64,000 nt of DNA from Lachnospiraceae bacterium (GTDB taxonomy: Bacteria; Bacillota; Clostridia; Lachnospirales; Lachnospiraceae), in NCBI GenBank assembly GCA_910576125.1, contig CAJTHM010000001.1, forward strand, positions 124,001 to 188,000, in the 5' to 3' direction. The notes beneath the pieces were generated by a model. The model made no database searches, had not been told where the DNA came from, and worked only from the letters and a program-made list of their open reading frames with translations. Positions 41,907 to 52,088 of the stretch are shown piece by piece; the stretch's first letter is position 1, and each line of letters begins with the position of its first letter. The position numbers were made by a program, and so were the translations under genes.

Positions 41907-42953
41907 TTAGTTCTTGTTCGCCATCTCCGCGCGGAGCTTCTCGGTGAGAGCGGGCACGATCTTGTTCAAATCGCCTACCAGACCATAGTCAGCCACATCG
42001 AAGATAGGAGCCGTGTCGTCCTTGTTGATGGCGATGATGATGTCGGACTCCTCCATGCCGGCCAGATGCTGGATGGCGCCGGAGATGCCGATGGCGAAGT
42101 ACACATTGGGGCGGACGGTCTTGCCGGTCTGACCTACCTGGAGATCCTTGGGCTTCCAGCCTGCGTCCACCACGGCACGGGAGCAGCTCACGGTGCCGCC
42201 GATCACCTCGGCCAGATCCTCCAGAATCTTGAAGTTCTCAGCGCTGCCCATTCCGCGGCCGCCGGATACCAGAATCTTCGCGTCCATGATGTCCACAGTC
42301 TCGGACACGGCCTTCACCACCTCCAGAATCTCCACATAGTTCTGGTTGGGGGTAAATCCGGGATTGAACTCCTCTATATTAGCCTTTGCGCCGGCCTGTC
42401 TCTCCTTCTTCTGCATAACGCCGGGGCGCACGGTAGCCATCTGGGGGCGGAAGTCAGGGCAGGCGATGGTAGCGATGGTGTTGCCGCCGAATGCAGGACG
42501 GGTCATCAGCAGCTGATTGTGCTTCTGCTCCTTTCCAGGGATGGGATTCAGCGGGAAATCACCGATGTCCAGCTGTGTGCAGTCCGCGGTAAGTCCGGTG
42601 TGGATCCTCGCGGATACACGGGGGCCCAGGTCACGTCCGATGGCGGTAGCGCCCACCAGGAAAATCTCGGGCTTATACTTCTCGATGACGGAAGCCAGCG
42701 CATGGGCATAGGGCTCGGTCCTGTACTCCTTCAGCTCGGGATCGTCCACTACGATCACCCTGTCAGCGCCGTACTCGGCCAGTTCGTCTGCCAGGCCCTT
42801 TACGCCGCTGCCCACCAGAACAGCAGTCACCTCGGTGCCCAGATCCGCGGCCAGGTCTTTGCCCTTGCCAATCAGTTCAAAAGCAATGCTGTTGACGATA
42901 TTGTCCACCTGCTGCGCGAAGACATATACGCCCTTATATTCTTCTAAGTTCAT
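41907..42953 (-). CDS. etfA: Electron transfer flavoprotein, alpha subunit
   Basis: Together with EtfB and butyryl-CoA dehydrogenase it couples crotonyl-CoA reduction by NADH to ferredoxin reduction (flavin-based bifurcation, established for clostridial Bcd/Etf). The 348-residue protein has the ETF N-terminal fold and the C-terminal FAD-binding block ([48 protein letters not shown] in parts, [12 protein letters not shown]). GGAGG lies before the ATG. Last gene of the operon, 135 bases after etfB. Confidence 0.96.
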   Translation of the reverse strand: MNLEEYKGVYVFAQQVDNIVNSIAFELIGKGKDLAADLGTEVTAVLVGSGVKGLADELAEYGADRVIVVDDPELKEYRTEPYAHALASVIEKYKPEIFLVGATAIGRDLGPRVSARIHTGLTADCTQLDIGDFPLNPIPGKEQKHNQLLMTRPAFGGNTIATIACPDFRPQMATVRPGVMQKKERQAGAKANIEEFNPGFTPNQNYVEILEVVKAVSETVDIMDAKILVSGGRGMGSAENFKILEDLAEVIGGTVSCSRAVVDAGWKPKDLQVGQTGKTVRPNVYFAIGISGAIQHLAGMEESDIIIAINKDDTAPIFDVADYGLVGDLNKIVPALTEKLRAEMANKN

Positions 42954-43088
42954 TTACTTTTCCTCCTATTCCAGTTCCGCACCCACCTATCCAGTACCAG
43001 ACAATGGCATAGGCTTTCCAGCCGCTAAGTGATGCGCCTGTAAACCCTATGGGCACTGTATGGGTGGGTGCTGTTATATTTTTTCGGA

Positions 43089-43871
43089 TTAAATCACATG
43101 CTTCTCTTTCAGCTTACCAACAATATACTCAACAGACTCTGCGGGATCAAGCGCAACCTTCTCGCCGGCGCCCTTTCTCACCTTATCGGAAGCCTTTGCG
43201 ATCTGGGTGGGAGATCCCTTCAGGCCTAAGTTGGAATCCTCCACATCCTTAAGATCCGCCCTGCCCCATACGGTGATTTCAGCCTTGCAGGCATCGAAGA
43301 TTCCGCCGGGAGTCATGTATCTGGGCTCGTTCAGCTCTGCCAGGGCAGTGATCAGACAGGGCATCTTTGCCTTCAGCACATGGTATCTGTCGTCATACTG
43401 GCGCTCAACGATGACGCTGTCGCCTTCAATCTTCAGGTTCTGGGCATAGGAAATCACGGGGATGTTCAAATGCTCGGAAATCTGAGGGCCTACCTGAGCG
43501 GTATCGCCGTCGATTGCCTGGCGGCCTGTGATGATCAGGTCGTACTCCATATTGCGCAGCGCGCCAGCCAGGGTCTGGGAAGTCGCCCAGGTGTCAGCGC
43601 CGCCCAGCACTCTGTCAGTCACCAGAACGCCCTTGTCAGCGCCCATGGCCATAGCCTCCCGCAGCACATCCTCGGCCTTGGGAAGTCCCATGGTCAGCAC
43701 GGTGACTTCCGCGCCGTACTGGTCCTTCAGCCGAAGAGCGGCTTCCAGACCGGCTTTGTCATCGGGATTCATAATCGTCATCATGGCAGCTCTGTCCAGC
43801 GTACCATCGGGATTGAACTTTACGCCGCCCTTGGTATCGGGAACCTGCTTGATACAAACAACAACTTTCAT
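43089..43871 (-). CDS. etfB: Electron transfer flavoprotein, beta subunit
   Basis: The 260-residue partner of EtfA. Conserved features: MKVVVCIKQVPDT at the start, MNPDDKAGLEAALRLKDQYGAEVTVLTMG, and the ETF-beta signature region VERQYDDRYHVLKAKMPCLITALAELNEPRYMTPGG in parts. In bifurcating systems this subunit binds the FAD that splits the electrons. It begins 44 bases after bcd. Confidence 0.96.
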   Translation of the reverse strand: MKVVVCIKQVPDTKGGVKFNPDGTLDRAAMMTIMNPDDKAGLEAALRLKDQYGAEVTVLTMGLPKAEDVLREAMAMGADKGVLVTDRVLGGADTWATSQTLAGALRNMEYDLIITGRQAIDGDTAQVGPQISEHLNIPVISYAQNLKIEGDSVIVERQYDDRYHVLKAKMPCLITALAELNEPRYMTPGGIFDACKAEITVWGRADLKDVEDSNLGLKGSPTQIAKASDKVRKGAGEKVALDPAESVEYIVGKLKEKHVI

Positions 43872-43915
43872 TGTATTTTCACTCCTTATTTTCTTTTTTT
43901 CGTCTTCCGGGTTGC

Positions 43916-45067
<1,152 letters not shown>

Positions 45068-45389
45068 GGTTTACATTCCTCCATCTATTTTCTTAATTTC
45101 AGCAGTTCTTTGACGTCTTTCTGTTTTTCGGGCTCTGCACCGATTTCCTCGAATCTGTCATGCTGTCAGCCCTTCTGTTCCGAACAGCTTTTCCGTCCCT
45201 CCCTGCTGACTAATGCTTCCGTCTTCGCCAACCTGGGCAGCACACCGGCAGTACGCCGCATCCGGCAAAATCCCGTCCTCGCGCCTTCCCCGGACATGCG
45301 AATCATTCCTGTCTGGGGGAACCGATGTACGCACAACGGGCGAAACCGCCGCTCCCTGGATGAAGCGGCAATTCCGCCTGACATATGTC
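45068..45389. other. 322-base spacer between hbd and bcd
   Basis: No convincing gene. A 72-codon minus frame (45384-45166) has no family pattern and no ribosome site. Closer to bcd, a start-less 26-codon frame (HDRFEEIGAEPEKQKDV...) is coding-like and may be a gene remnant. The bcd ribosome site lies at the end. Confidence 0.4.
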
Positions 45390-46232
45390 TTACTTCTTGC
45401 TGTAGTCGTAGAAGCCTACGCCGGTCTTCTTGCCCAGCTTGCCTGCGCGGACCATCTTGCGCAGAAGCGGATGAGGACGATACTTGGAATCGCCGGTCTC
45501 GTTCTGCAGCACTTCCATGATGGCCAGCACGATGTCCAGGCCTACCAGATCGCCCAGAGCCAGAGGCCCCATGGGATGGGATGCGCCCAGCTTCATGGCG
45601 GTGTCGATGTCCTCCACGCTGGCGATGCCCTCGGCATAAATACCGATTGCCTCGTTGATCATAGGAATCAGGATTCTGTTCACCACGAATCCGGGAGCTT
45701 CCTTCACCTCTACGGGGGTCTTGCCGATCTCCACGGAGATGTTCTTGATCTTCTCTACCAGCTCATCGGGGGTGTTGGCGCCTGCGATGACCTCCACCAG
45801 CTTCATCCTGTCGGCAGGGTTGAAGAAATGCATGCCGATCATAGGACGATCCAGTCCGGCACCTATCTCGGTGATGGAGAGGGAAGAGGTGTTGGTGGCG
45901 AAGATGCACTCGGGCTTCACGATATCCTGAAGCTCCTTGAAGGTGGTCTTCTTGATCTGCATGTTCTCAGGGGCAACCTCGATGACCAGGTCGCAGTCCG
46001 TGCAGATGTCCTTTAAGCCTGTGACAATCTTGGCGGAGATGGCGTCAGCCTTCTCCTGGGTAATCTTCTCCTTGCCTACCAGGAAGTTCAGGTTCTTTAA
46101 AATCCTGGCCTTGCCGCCGTCGGCGAACTCCTGCTTGATGTCGCAAAGGCATACCTCATAGCCGTCCGTCATGGCAAATGCCTGCGCGATTCCGGCACCC
46201 ATGGTGCCCGCACCGATAATACCTACTTTCAT
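45390..46232 (-). CDS. hbd: 3-hydroxybutyryl-CoA dehydrogenase
   Basis: Reduces acetoacetyl-CoA to 3-hydroxybutyryl-CoA with NADH or NADPH. The 280-residue protein starts with the dinucleotide motif [17 protein letters not shown] and has [18 protein letters not shown] with the catalytic-type His. The C-terminal half has [15 protein letters not shown] and [18 protein letters not shown]. It follows the small membrane-protein gene by 12 bases. Confidence 0.96.
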   Translation of the reverse strand: MKVGIIGAGTMGAGIAQAFAMTDGYEVCLCDIKQEFADGGKARILKNLNFLVGKEKITQEKADAISAKIVTGLKDICTDCDLVIEVAPENMQIKKTTFKELQDIVKPECIFATNTSSLSITEIGAGLDRPMIGMHFFNPADRMKLVEVIAGANTPDELVEKIKNISVEIGKTPVEVKEAPGFVVNRILIPMINEAIGIYAEGIASVEDIDTAMKLGASHPMGPLALGDLVGLDIVLAIMEVLQNETGDSKYRPHPLLRKMVRAGKLGKKTGVGFYDYSKK

Positions 46233-46244
46233 GATAAGTCCTCC

Positions 46245-46430
46245 TTATTGTTTGTTCTTCTTTGTGCCTTCCACAAAAAAACTCACCCCGCCCACCACAA
46301 TGGCGCATCCCGCTGCCCTTGTGACCATGTCCTTGCTGACCGTTCCCCGATAGAAGAGAAACAGGCCTGCCGCCATGAGAGCGATTCCTGCCAGTATACA
46401 TATTATCTTTTTTATATTTTTCTTGTCCAT
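46245..46430 (-). CDS. 61-aa two-helix membrane protein inside the butyrate operon
   Basis: A small but convincing gene: an ATG with GGAGAG upstream, 15 bases after crt and 12 before hbd. Two hydrophobic helices (IICILAGIALMAAGLFLFY and AAGCAIVVGGVSFFVEG) are separated by a short loop, with Lys-rich ends on both sides, so both termini are probably cytoplasmic. No family is recognised. Its place among soluble fermentation enzymes suggests a membrane anchor or helper for the pathway, which is inference. Confidence 0.75.
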   Translation of the reverse strand: MDKKNIKKIICILAGIALMAAGLFLFYRGTVSKDMVTRAAGCAIVVGGVSFFVEGTKKNKQ

Positions 46431-46445
46431 TGGCCAGCTCTCCGT

Positions 46446-47231
46446 TTAGCAGTTCTTGAAAGGCTCTTTCACTTTCTCCTTGTTCTTGTCAAGGAAGAAT
46501 GCCATGCCGTATTTCTGGTCTTCTGTCTCGAAGCAGGCGCCGAAAAGCTTCTCCTCCAGCACAATTGCCTCGTCCATGTCCATATCCAGCCCTTCGTTGA
46601 TGGCTTTCTTGCAGTTGCGGACTGCGATGGGAGCGTTCTTCGCGATGCCCGCTGCCATCTTCTCCGCGGCGGGAAGCAGCTCCTCCTGAGGGTAGACCGC
46701 ATTCACCAGACCGATGCGCAGCGCCTCGTCCGCCTTGATGTTGCGGGCGGTGTAAATCATCTGCTTCGCCATGCCTGCCCCTACCAGGCGGGCCAGTCTC
46801 TGGGTGCCGCCGAAGCCGGGGGTGATGCCCAGTCCCACTTCGGGCTGGCCGAACACCGCGTTGTCGGAGCAGATCCTGATGTCGCAGCTCATGGAAATCT
46901 CACAGCCGCCGCCCAAAGCGAAGCCGTTCACCGCGGCAATCACCGGGATGGGCAGAGTCTCCAGCTTGCGGAATACATCGTTGCCCTTCTTGCCGAAAGC
47001 CTCGCCCTCAGCCTTGGTGAGATTGCTCATCTCCCCGATGTCGGCTCCGGCCACGAAGGACTTCTGTCCCGCGCCGGTGACGATCAGGCAGCGCACTGTC
47101 TGCAGGTCGATTCCGTCAATGGTCTTGTCCAGCTCCTCCAGCACGGTGGAGTTCAGGGCGTTCAGGGCTTTCTCACGGTTGATGGTGAGGATGGCGTAGG
47201 CGCCCTTCTGCTCATACAATACAAATTCCAT
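46446..47231 (-). CDS. crt: 3-hydroxybutyryl-CoA dehydratase (crotonase)
   Basis: Removes water from 3-hydroxybutyryl-CoA to give crotonyl-CoA. The 261-residue protein has the enoyl-CoA hydratase pattern: KSFVAGADIGEM (oxyanion hole), AVNGFALGGGCEISMSCDIRI, and FGQPEVGLGITPGFGGTQRLARLVG with the catalytic Glu. AAGGAG precedes the ATG. Second gene of the operon, 293 bases after thl. Confidence 0.95.
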   Translation of the reverse strand: MEFVLYEQKGAYAILTINREKALNALNSTVLEELDKTIDGIDLQTVRCLIVTGAGQKSFVAGADIGEMSNLTKAEGEAFGKKGNDVFRKLETLPIPVIAAVNGFALGGGCEISMSCDIRICSDNAVFGQPEVGLGITPGFGGTQRLARLVGAGMAKQMIYTARNIKADEALRIGLVNAVYPQEELLPAAEKMAAGIAKNAPIAVRNCKKAINEGLDMDMDEAIVLEEKLFGACFETEDQKYGMAFFLDKNKEKVKEPFKNC

Positions 47232-47468
47232 GTCATTTTCTCCTTTTATACATTATGCATGATTACACGCGGTTACGCGCGTTCCTGCGCACACAAAGCA
47301 CATACAACCGAAAATCGGCACATCCCGCTTCCGGCCGGCTCCATTCCGCCAATTCCTGTGTGGAATCCAGCGCCCCGGCGCTTCAGCCTCAGGCTATGTA
47401 TCTCCGGCCCCGCCGGAAAGGGGAACGCTATTCCCGCATTTGCCGCCCTCCACTGAAAGCCGCCAAAG

Positions 47469-47501
47469 GAAGAATGCCTCTGCGCAGGAGCCATTCTTCC
47501 C
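47469..47501 (-). terminator. Possible attenuator hairpin between thl and crt
   Basis: On the minus strand GGAAGAATG pairs with CATTCTTCC around an inner CTCC/GGAG-type stem and is followed by TTTGG. The T-run is short, so partial termination is more likely than a full stop. The remaining 47232-47468 is GC-rich, with several small inverted repeats and no gene. Confidence 0.45.
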
Positions 47502-47524
47502 TCTTTCGGTCTATATGTCAGTCC

Positions 47525-48709
47525 TTAGTCCTCAATCTTCACAATGGTGGAGCAGCCCATGCCGCCGCCGATGCACAGGGTGGCCAGGCCGGTCTTCGCG
47601 CCCTTGGCCTGCATCTCATGGAGCAGGGTCACCAGGATACGGCATCCGGAAGCGCCCACGGGATGTCCCAGAGCGATAGCGCCGCCGTTGGGGTTCAGCT
47701 GCTTGTCTACATCTATCCCTAAATCCTTGCCCACTGCCACGGACTGAGCGGCAAATGCCTCGTTGGCCTCGATGATGTCGAAGTCCTCAATTTTCATGCC
47801 GGTCTTGGCCATGACTTTCTTCGTGGCGGCTACAGGGCCGATGCCCATGACCTCGGGACGCACGCCCGCCAGAGCGCCTGCAACGAAAGTAGCCATAGGC
47901 TTCACGCCCAGCTCCTTGGCCTTCTCCTCGCTCATCACCACGATGGCAGCGGCGCCATCGTTGATGCCGGAAGCGTTGCCTGCGGTGACGAAGCCGTCCT
48001 TGTTGATAGGACGAAGCTTCTGCAGACCTTCGATAGTGGATCCGGCGCGAGGCCCTTCGTCTACCTTGAACTCGATGGTCTCTTTCTTTTTCTTGACCAT
48101 GACGGGAACGATTTCGGCATCAAATGCGCCGGACTTCTGAGCTGCCTCGGCCTTCTGCTGGCTCTTCAGCGCGAACTCGTCCAACTCCTCACGGGTCAGA
48201 TTCCATTCACGGCAGATGTTGTCAGCGGTGGTAATCATATGGTAATCATTGAAAGCGTCCCACAGGGCATCCTTGATCATTGTGTCCACCAAAGTACCGT
48301 TGTTCATCCTGTATCCGTAACGGGCCTGGGGAACCGCGTAGGGAGCCATGGACATGTTCTCCATGCCGCCTGCCACAACCACATCGGCATCTCCTGCCAT
48401 GATCATCTGAGCCGCCTGGTTCACGCAGTTCAGGCCGGAGCCGCATACCACGTTCATAGTGACGGCGGGCACTTCAATGGGAAGACCTGCCTTGATGGAT
48501 GCCTGACGGGCAACGTTCTGTCCCTGAGCCGCCTGGATGACACATCCCATGTACACCTGATCTACGGCCTCGGGCTTCACGCCTGCCCTGTTCAGGGCTT
48601 CCTTGATTACAATCGCTCCCAGCTCTGCGGCGGGGGTGGTGCTCAGGGTGCCGCCCATGGTGCCGATAGCGGTACGGCAGGCACCGGCTAATACTACTTT
48701 CTTTGCCAT
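47525..48709 (-). CDS. thl: Acetyl-CoA C-acetyltransferase (thiolase)
   Basis: Condenses two acetyl-CoA to acetoacetyl-CoA, the entry to butyrate. The start is the ATG at 48709 ([16 protein letters not shown]), with GGAGGG upstream; the product is 394 residues. Catalytic residues: Cys in [16 protein letters not shown], His in [13 protein letters not shown] and Cys in [13 protein letters not shown]. First gene of thl-crt-orf61-hbd-bcd-etfB-etfA. Confidence 0.96.
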   Translation of the reverse strand: MAKKVVLAGACRTAIGTMGGTLSTTPAAELGAIVIKEALNRAGVKPEAVDQVYMGCVIQAAQGQNVARQASIKAGLPIEVPAVTMNVVCGSGLNCVNQAAQMIMAGDADVVVAGGMENMSMAPYAVPQARYGYRMNNGTLVDTMIKDALWDAFNDYHMITTADNICREWNLTREELDEFALKSQQKAEAAQKSGAFDAEIVPVMVKKKKETIEFKVDEGPRAGSTIEGLQKLRPINKDGFVTAGNASGINDGAAAIVVMSEEKAKELGVKPMATFVAGALAGVRPEVMGIGPVAATKKVMAKTGMKIEDFDIIEANEAFAAQSVAVGKDLGIDVDKQLNPNGGAIALGHPVGASGCRILVTLLHEMQAKGAKTGLATLCIGGGMGCSTIVKIED

Positions 48710-48773
48710 TTGTTTTCCCTCCAACTAGTGTTTTGAATATGATTGTTATTTTTTTATCATAGCCACTGTTCTC

Positions 48774-48802
48774 AGTTTATCATAGACAGCGCCTATTTGC
48801 AA
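48774..48802 (-). promoter_or_regulatory. Promoter of the butyrate operon
   Basis: On the minus strand TTGCAA (48802-48797), 17 bases, TAAACT (48779-48774). The start near 48767 gives a leader of about 58 bases. Confidence 0.6.
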
Positions 48803-48817
48803 CGTCTTTTCCTTAAA

Positions 48818-48844
48818 TTTTGATAAAACCATTTTGATAAAACC
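48818..48844 (-). repeat. Two 13-base direct repeats just upstream of the thl promoter
   Basis: On the minus strand GGTTTTATCAAAA occurs twice, 14 bases apart, ending about 15 bases before the -35. Spacing and place fit an activator or repressor site; the factor is unknown. Confidence 0.6.
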
Positions 48845-48874
48845 TTTCTGAAAAACAGAGGCTGGTAAAACTTT

Positions 48875-50959
48875 CTATTGCACCAACCGGTAAAAATATT
48901 TCGTATCTCCCCTGGTCACAACGAACAATTCCCCAATCGTGCTGACGGAGTCCGCTTCCCCCAGATTCTGTACCTTCTCAAACGTCTCGTCGATCAGGTA
49001 GGCAGTCCCCTCTTCCCTGACAAGCGCATACCCATGACAGAACCCGGAGGCATCCTCGAACATGGCCGATTCCTGCCCGTCGTGGTCTATGTAGCCCCAG
49101 GATTCCCCGTCCTGCACGAGCCAGTAATTCTCATCGCTCATGTAGATCCTGTCATACACGGCCTTCACGATGCGGTTGTCCGCCGTTTCCGTGTCCATGC
49201 CCGGATACAGGGCGAAATCCACCAATACGTCCCGTTCCCCTACAGTCCATACCATGTTGGAGCCGTAGTTATAGAAATAGGCTCCGTCGTGATAGAAGCT
49301 GCGGAAGCTGTTCTCCTCGTCCCAATAGTCCTCCGAGTACACGAATCCCTTTTCCGCGTCCGGCTCCGCGTGATAAAAATCGCATTCTCCCAAAATTTCA
49401 TAGGTATCCGTGCACATAGTTATCCAACCGGCATCATATTCAAAGGTCCCCGCGACATAGTAGCCGTGATTCACCGTGCTCAAGGGCAATCTTGTATAAT
49501 AGCTGTCCGTGCCTGCGATGTTGGCAAAGCCGTCCTCTCCGCCAGCCGCCTCTTCCACAGCTCTTCGGTATTCTTCCTCAGCCCTCTCCAAATACCTGGT
49601 GTACAGGGGATCCTCATGCCATTCGATATTGCCTGCAGCATCCACCTCCCCTATCTGGTATGACCCAGTACCATAGCTGTACCCCACTCCCTCTCCCTGT
49701 CCTACAAGGACATCATCATACTCGGCGCGATAGACCTGAGATACTCCGTCATAGAAACCATTTATGAAAGCCCACGGATGCGCAGGCAATGCCTGCACCA
49801 GCGTCCCGTCCGTCCTATGATATGCAATCTCTCTCTGCCCTTCTCCCAGCGGGTCTCTCTCCGTAAGGACGATATACATCCCGCCGGAAGCCCGCACCTG
49901 CTGGTCTCCCTGGTACAGGACATTCCCCTGAGGGTCGAACAGGGTGTAGGATTTGTGCTCCATTTCATATGTGACTGTCTCTCCCAGGACTTCATTTTCC
50001 ACTTCTTCCACAGTCCTGTCAACCATCACGAAATTCCCGCTGTCGTCCGGCGCCTGAAAGTCTGCGTGCTCAAAAGGCACAATCACCTCATTCTGGTAAT
50101 TGACGGCCCCCCATAAGCCGTCTTTCTTGACAGGCATCACGCCGCCCTTTGCAATGCCGTAGCTTTCATATTCCGATAAGGCAAGAATCTCCTCCAACGT
50201 TTCGCCTGCCTCCTCTCCCGGCGCCTCCGCGGTCTCCTGCGGCTCTTCTGACGTCTCCTCTCCGGTCTCCTGCGGCTCCTCGGCCAGCTCCGTCCCCAGA
50301 GCCTCCAAATCCACTTCCTCCAGCACGAAATCCGGTATGTCAGACCTGCGGAGCCTGCTTTTCACGATTTCACAGGCAGCGCCCTCCTCTCCTTCCGAAT
50401 AGAGATATATATCCGCCCTCTCGCCTGCGGACACCTCGGCCTCCGCGCTCTGGCCGGACACAGGATCCGTCACTTCACAGTGGACTTTCCCCTCCAGAAC
50501 GCAGACCTGCATATGGCCCTCCTCCAACACGCTGACCCACCCGCAGGTCCCGCGTATGCCCACTGTCATGGTGGATGTGCGGATATCCAGCGTCTCGTCC
50601 TCCTCAAGGGGTTCCGTGATGTTGAAAAAAAGATGCCCGGAATTCACGAAGATTTCCAGGTTCCGGTTCTCTTTCCGAAGCTCGATGGCGCTTTCCTCAT
50701 CCATTTTCACCAGCTTCACATCGTCCAGGCTGATCCAGGCGTGGCTTTTTGCCTCAGTCCCCACCTGATAGCCGCTGTACAGGCTCCTGTCCTCTGACAC
50801 GGGGACGCTCTCGCCGTCCCCGTCCGCAATGCTCACGGATCCCACCGCCTTTGCCAGGGACATCGCCGCTGCCGTGGCCGAAGACCCGCAGGACGCAAGG
50901 AACAGCGCTGCCGCCGTCAGCAGCGTCACTATCTGTCTGTTTCTTGCCATTCTTTTCAT
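48875..50959 (-). CDS. FecR-domain lipoprotein with WG repeats
   Basis: The start is the ATG at 50959 (MKRMARNRQIV), since the longer frame to 51034 overlaps the promoter; 694 residues. A lipoprotein signal ends in LFLASC. A FecR-type beta domain follows (SRSLYSGYQVGTEAKSHAWISLDDVKLVKM in parts; TMTVGIRGTCGWVSV). Next come a low-complexity Glu/Pro/Thr region with EEPQETGEETSEEPQETAE-like repeats (about 230-270), and then WG/KWG-like repeats (KDGLWGAVNYQNEVIVPF, GESWGYIDHDGQESAMF). It acts outside the membrane, probably as a binding or sensing scaffold. No sigma-factor partner is nearby. Specific role unknown. Confidence 0.82.
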   Translation of the reverse strand: MKRMARNRQIVTLLTAAALFLASCGSSATAAAMSLAKAVGSVSIADGDGESVPVSEDRSLYSGYQVGTEAKSHAWISLDDVKLVKMDEESAIELRKENRNLEIFVNSGHLFFNITEPLEEDETLDIRTSTMTVGIRGTCGWVSVLEEGHMQVCVLEGKVHCEVTDPVSGQSAEAEVSAGERADIYLYSEGEEGAACEIVKSRLRRSDIPDFVLEEVDLEALGTELAEEPQETGEETSEEPQETAEAPGEEAGETLEEILALSEYESYGIAKGGVMPVKKDGLWGAVNYQNEVIVPFEHADFQAPDDSGNFVMVDRTVEEVENEVLGETVTYEMEHKSYTLFDPQGNVLYQGDQQVRASGGMYIVLTERDPLGEGQREIAYHRTDGTLVQALPAHPWAFINGFYDGVSQVYRAEYDDVLVGQGEGVGYSYGTGSYQIGEVDAAGNIEWHEDPLYTRYLERAEEEYRRAVEEAAGGEDGFANIAGTDSYYTRLPLSTVNHGYYVAGTFEYDAGWITMCTDTYEILGECDFYHAEPDAEKGFVYSEDYWDEENSFRSFYHDGAYFYNYGSNMVWTVGERDVLVDFALYPGMDTETADNRIVKAVYDRIYMSDENYWLVQDGESWGYIDHDGQESAMFEDASGFCHGYALVREEGTAYLIDETFEKVQNLGEADSVSTIGELFVVTRGDTKYFYRLVQ

Positions 50960-51005
50960 CTGTACTTTACCTCTCCCTCTAATTTCCGGAACTTTTTCCG
51001 CGTCT

Positions 51006-51034
51006 ATTATACCAGGACGCTTACGCGGCGGCAA
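51006..51034 (-). promoter_or_regulatory. Promoter of the FecR/WG lipoprotein gene
   Basis: On the minus strand TTGCCG (51034-51029), 17 bases, TATAAT (51011-51006). The start near 50999 excludes translation from the far-upstream codon at 51034 and supports the ATG at 50959. Confidence 0.72.
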
Positions 51035-51087
51035 GTTAAAAAAACTTTTCCGCTAATTTCGAAAAAAAGAGAAAAAAGCTGCCCCTG

Positions 51088-52062
51088 TCAATGGTTCCCG
51101 GAAGCGGCCGGCAAATCCTGCAATACATAGTTATCCGCATCAAAATCAGGTTCTTTCTCTTTAATTGCCATCATCAGCGCGCCTACATCCGGCTCCTGCC
51201 GGGGCAGCACCAGTTTTCCTCCTCCGGCTTCCACCAATCTGCCAAAAGGCTTTAAAATGCAGTCCCCGCTCTTAAATAAACCACCGGAATAAGATACCGA
51301 AAAATCAGAATCTGTAAGCCCAAGCTTCTTCGCCACAGACTCCACGCTCATCCACAGTTCCCTCGCACCTTCTTCATAAATGCTCCGTGCCACCGGATCA
51401 CCGGACTCATAAACCTCTTTCAACAAGCGCTGAAGCTCGGCAAATTTTCCGGCTTGAACGATTTTTCTGTTCAGCGGCGTCACAAAGTGTACATCATCTC
51501 CTTTGATTCCAAAATATTTCCGAAACATCTCATAGAGCCTTGTCCGTTCCATGCGCCCGTCTGCCTGTCTGGTATATGCTTCCACCAGTTTCCGTCCATG
51601 CCATGTACAGGATCCCTCATCATATCCGGCGCCCCAGCCGCTGCTCCGGGCTGTTTTTCCTTCTTTATTTACACCAAAAGCAATCGCGCCTGTTCCGGAA
51701 ATGATATTGATGCCCGGACGGAACAGTAAAGACCCTGCCCAACCCACATAAGTATCGCACTGGCACACCACCCGGTCAGGAGAAAGGACTTCCCTGCAGG
51801 CTTCCCAGGTTTCCTCTTCCGTTCCTTCCCCCTCTCCGTAGCAGCTGATGCCAAGTCCCATGCAGGCGATTCTCTCCTTGCCGATACCGGCCTGACCACA
51901 GACTGCCCGCAGCCCTTCCTCCAACGTCTCTTTCAGACCTTCCTTTCGGGCATCCATGATAATACATCCACCTGAACGATATCGTGCATATATTTTCCCG
52001 TTTTTATCCCCCAATAAAAAAGCCGACTTCGTTCCGCCGCAATCCACCCCCAAATAATACAT
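51088..52062 (-). CDS. BadF/BadG/N-acetylglucosamine-kinase-type ATPase
   Basis: The protein has 324 residues and the ASKHA kinase fold: YYLGVDCGGTKSAFLLGDKNG (phosphate 1), VVCQCDTYVGWAGSLLF, INIISGTGAIAFGVNKEGKTARSSGWGAGYDEGS (phosphate 2 and adenosine parts) and VSYSGGLFKSG. Members phosphorylate N-acetylglucosamine or related sugars. It is the last gene of the inositol operon, 26 bases after the alcohol dehydrogenase, so it may act on an inositol-derived or amino-sugar substrate. Substrate not determined. Confidence 0.85.
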   Translation of the reverse strand: MYYLGVDCGGTKSAFLLGDKNGKIYARYRSGGCIIMDARKEGLKETLEEGLRAVCGQAGIGKERIACMGLGISCYGEGEGTEEETWEACREVLSPDRVVCQCDTYVGWAGSLLFRPGINIISGTGAIAFGVNKEGKTARSSGWGAGYDEGSCTWHGRKLVEAYTRQADGRMERTRLYEMFRKYFGIKGDDVHFVTPLNRKIVQAGKFAELQRLLKEVYESGDPVARSIYEEGARELWMSVESVAKKLGLTDSDFSVSYSGGLFKSGDCILKPFGRLVEAGGGKLVLPRQEPDVGALMMAIKEKEPDFDADNYVLQDLPAASGNH

Positions 52063-52088
52063 ACGCTTTTCCTCCCAGTCTTCCTGTT

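Noticed and set aside
41352-42947. 531-codon plus frame opposite etfA
   Set aside because: Antisense to a clear EtfA and running through a terminator and repeat; composition-driven.
45166-45384. 72-codon minus frame between hbd and bcd
   Set aside because: Arg/Gly-rich shadow-like composition, no ribosome site, no family pattern.
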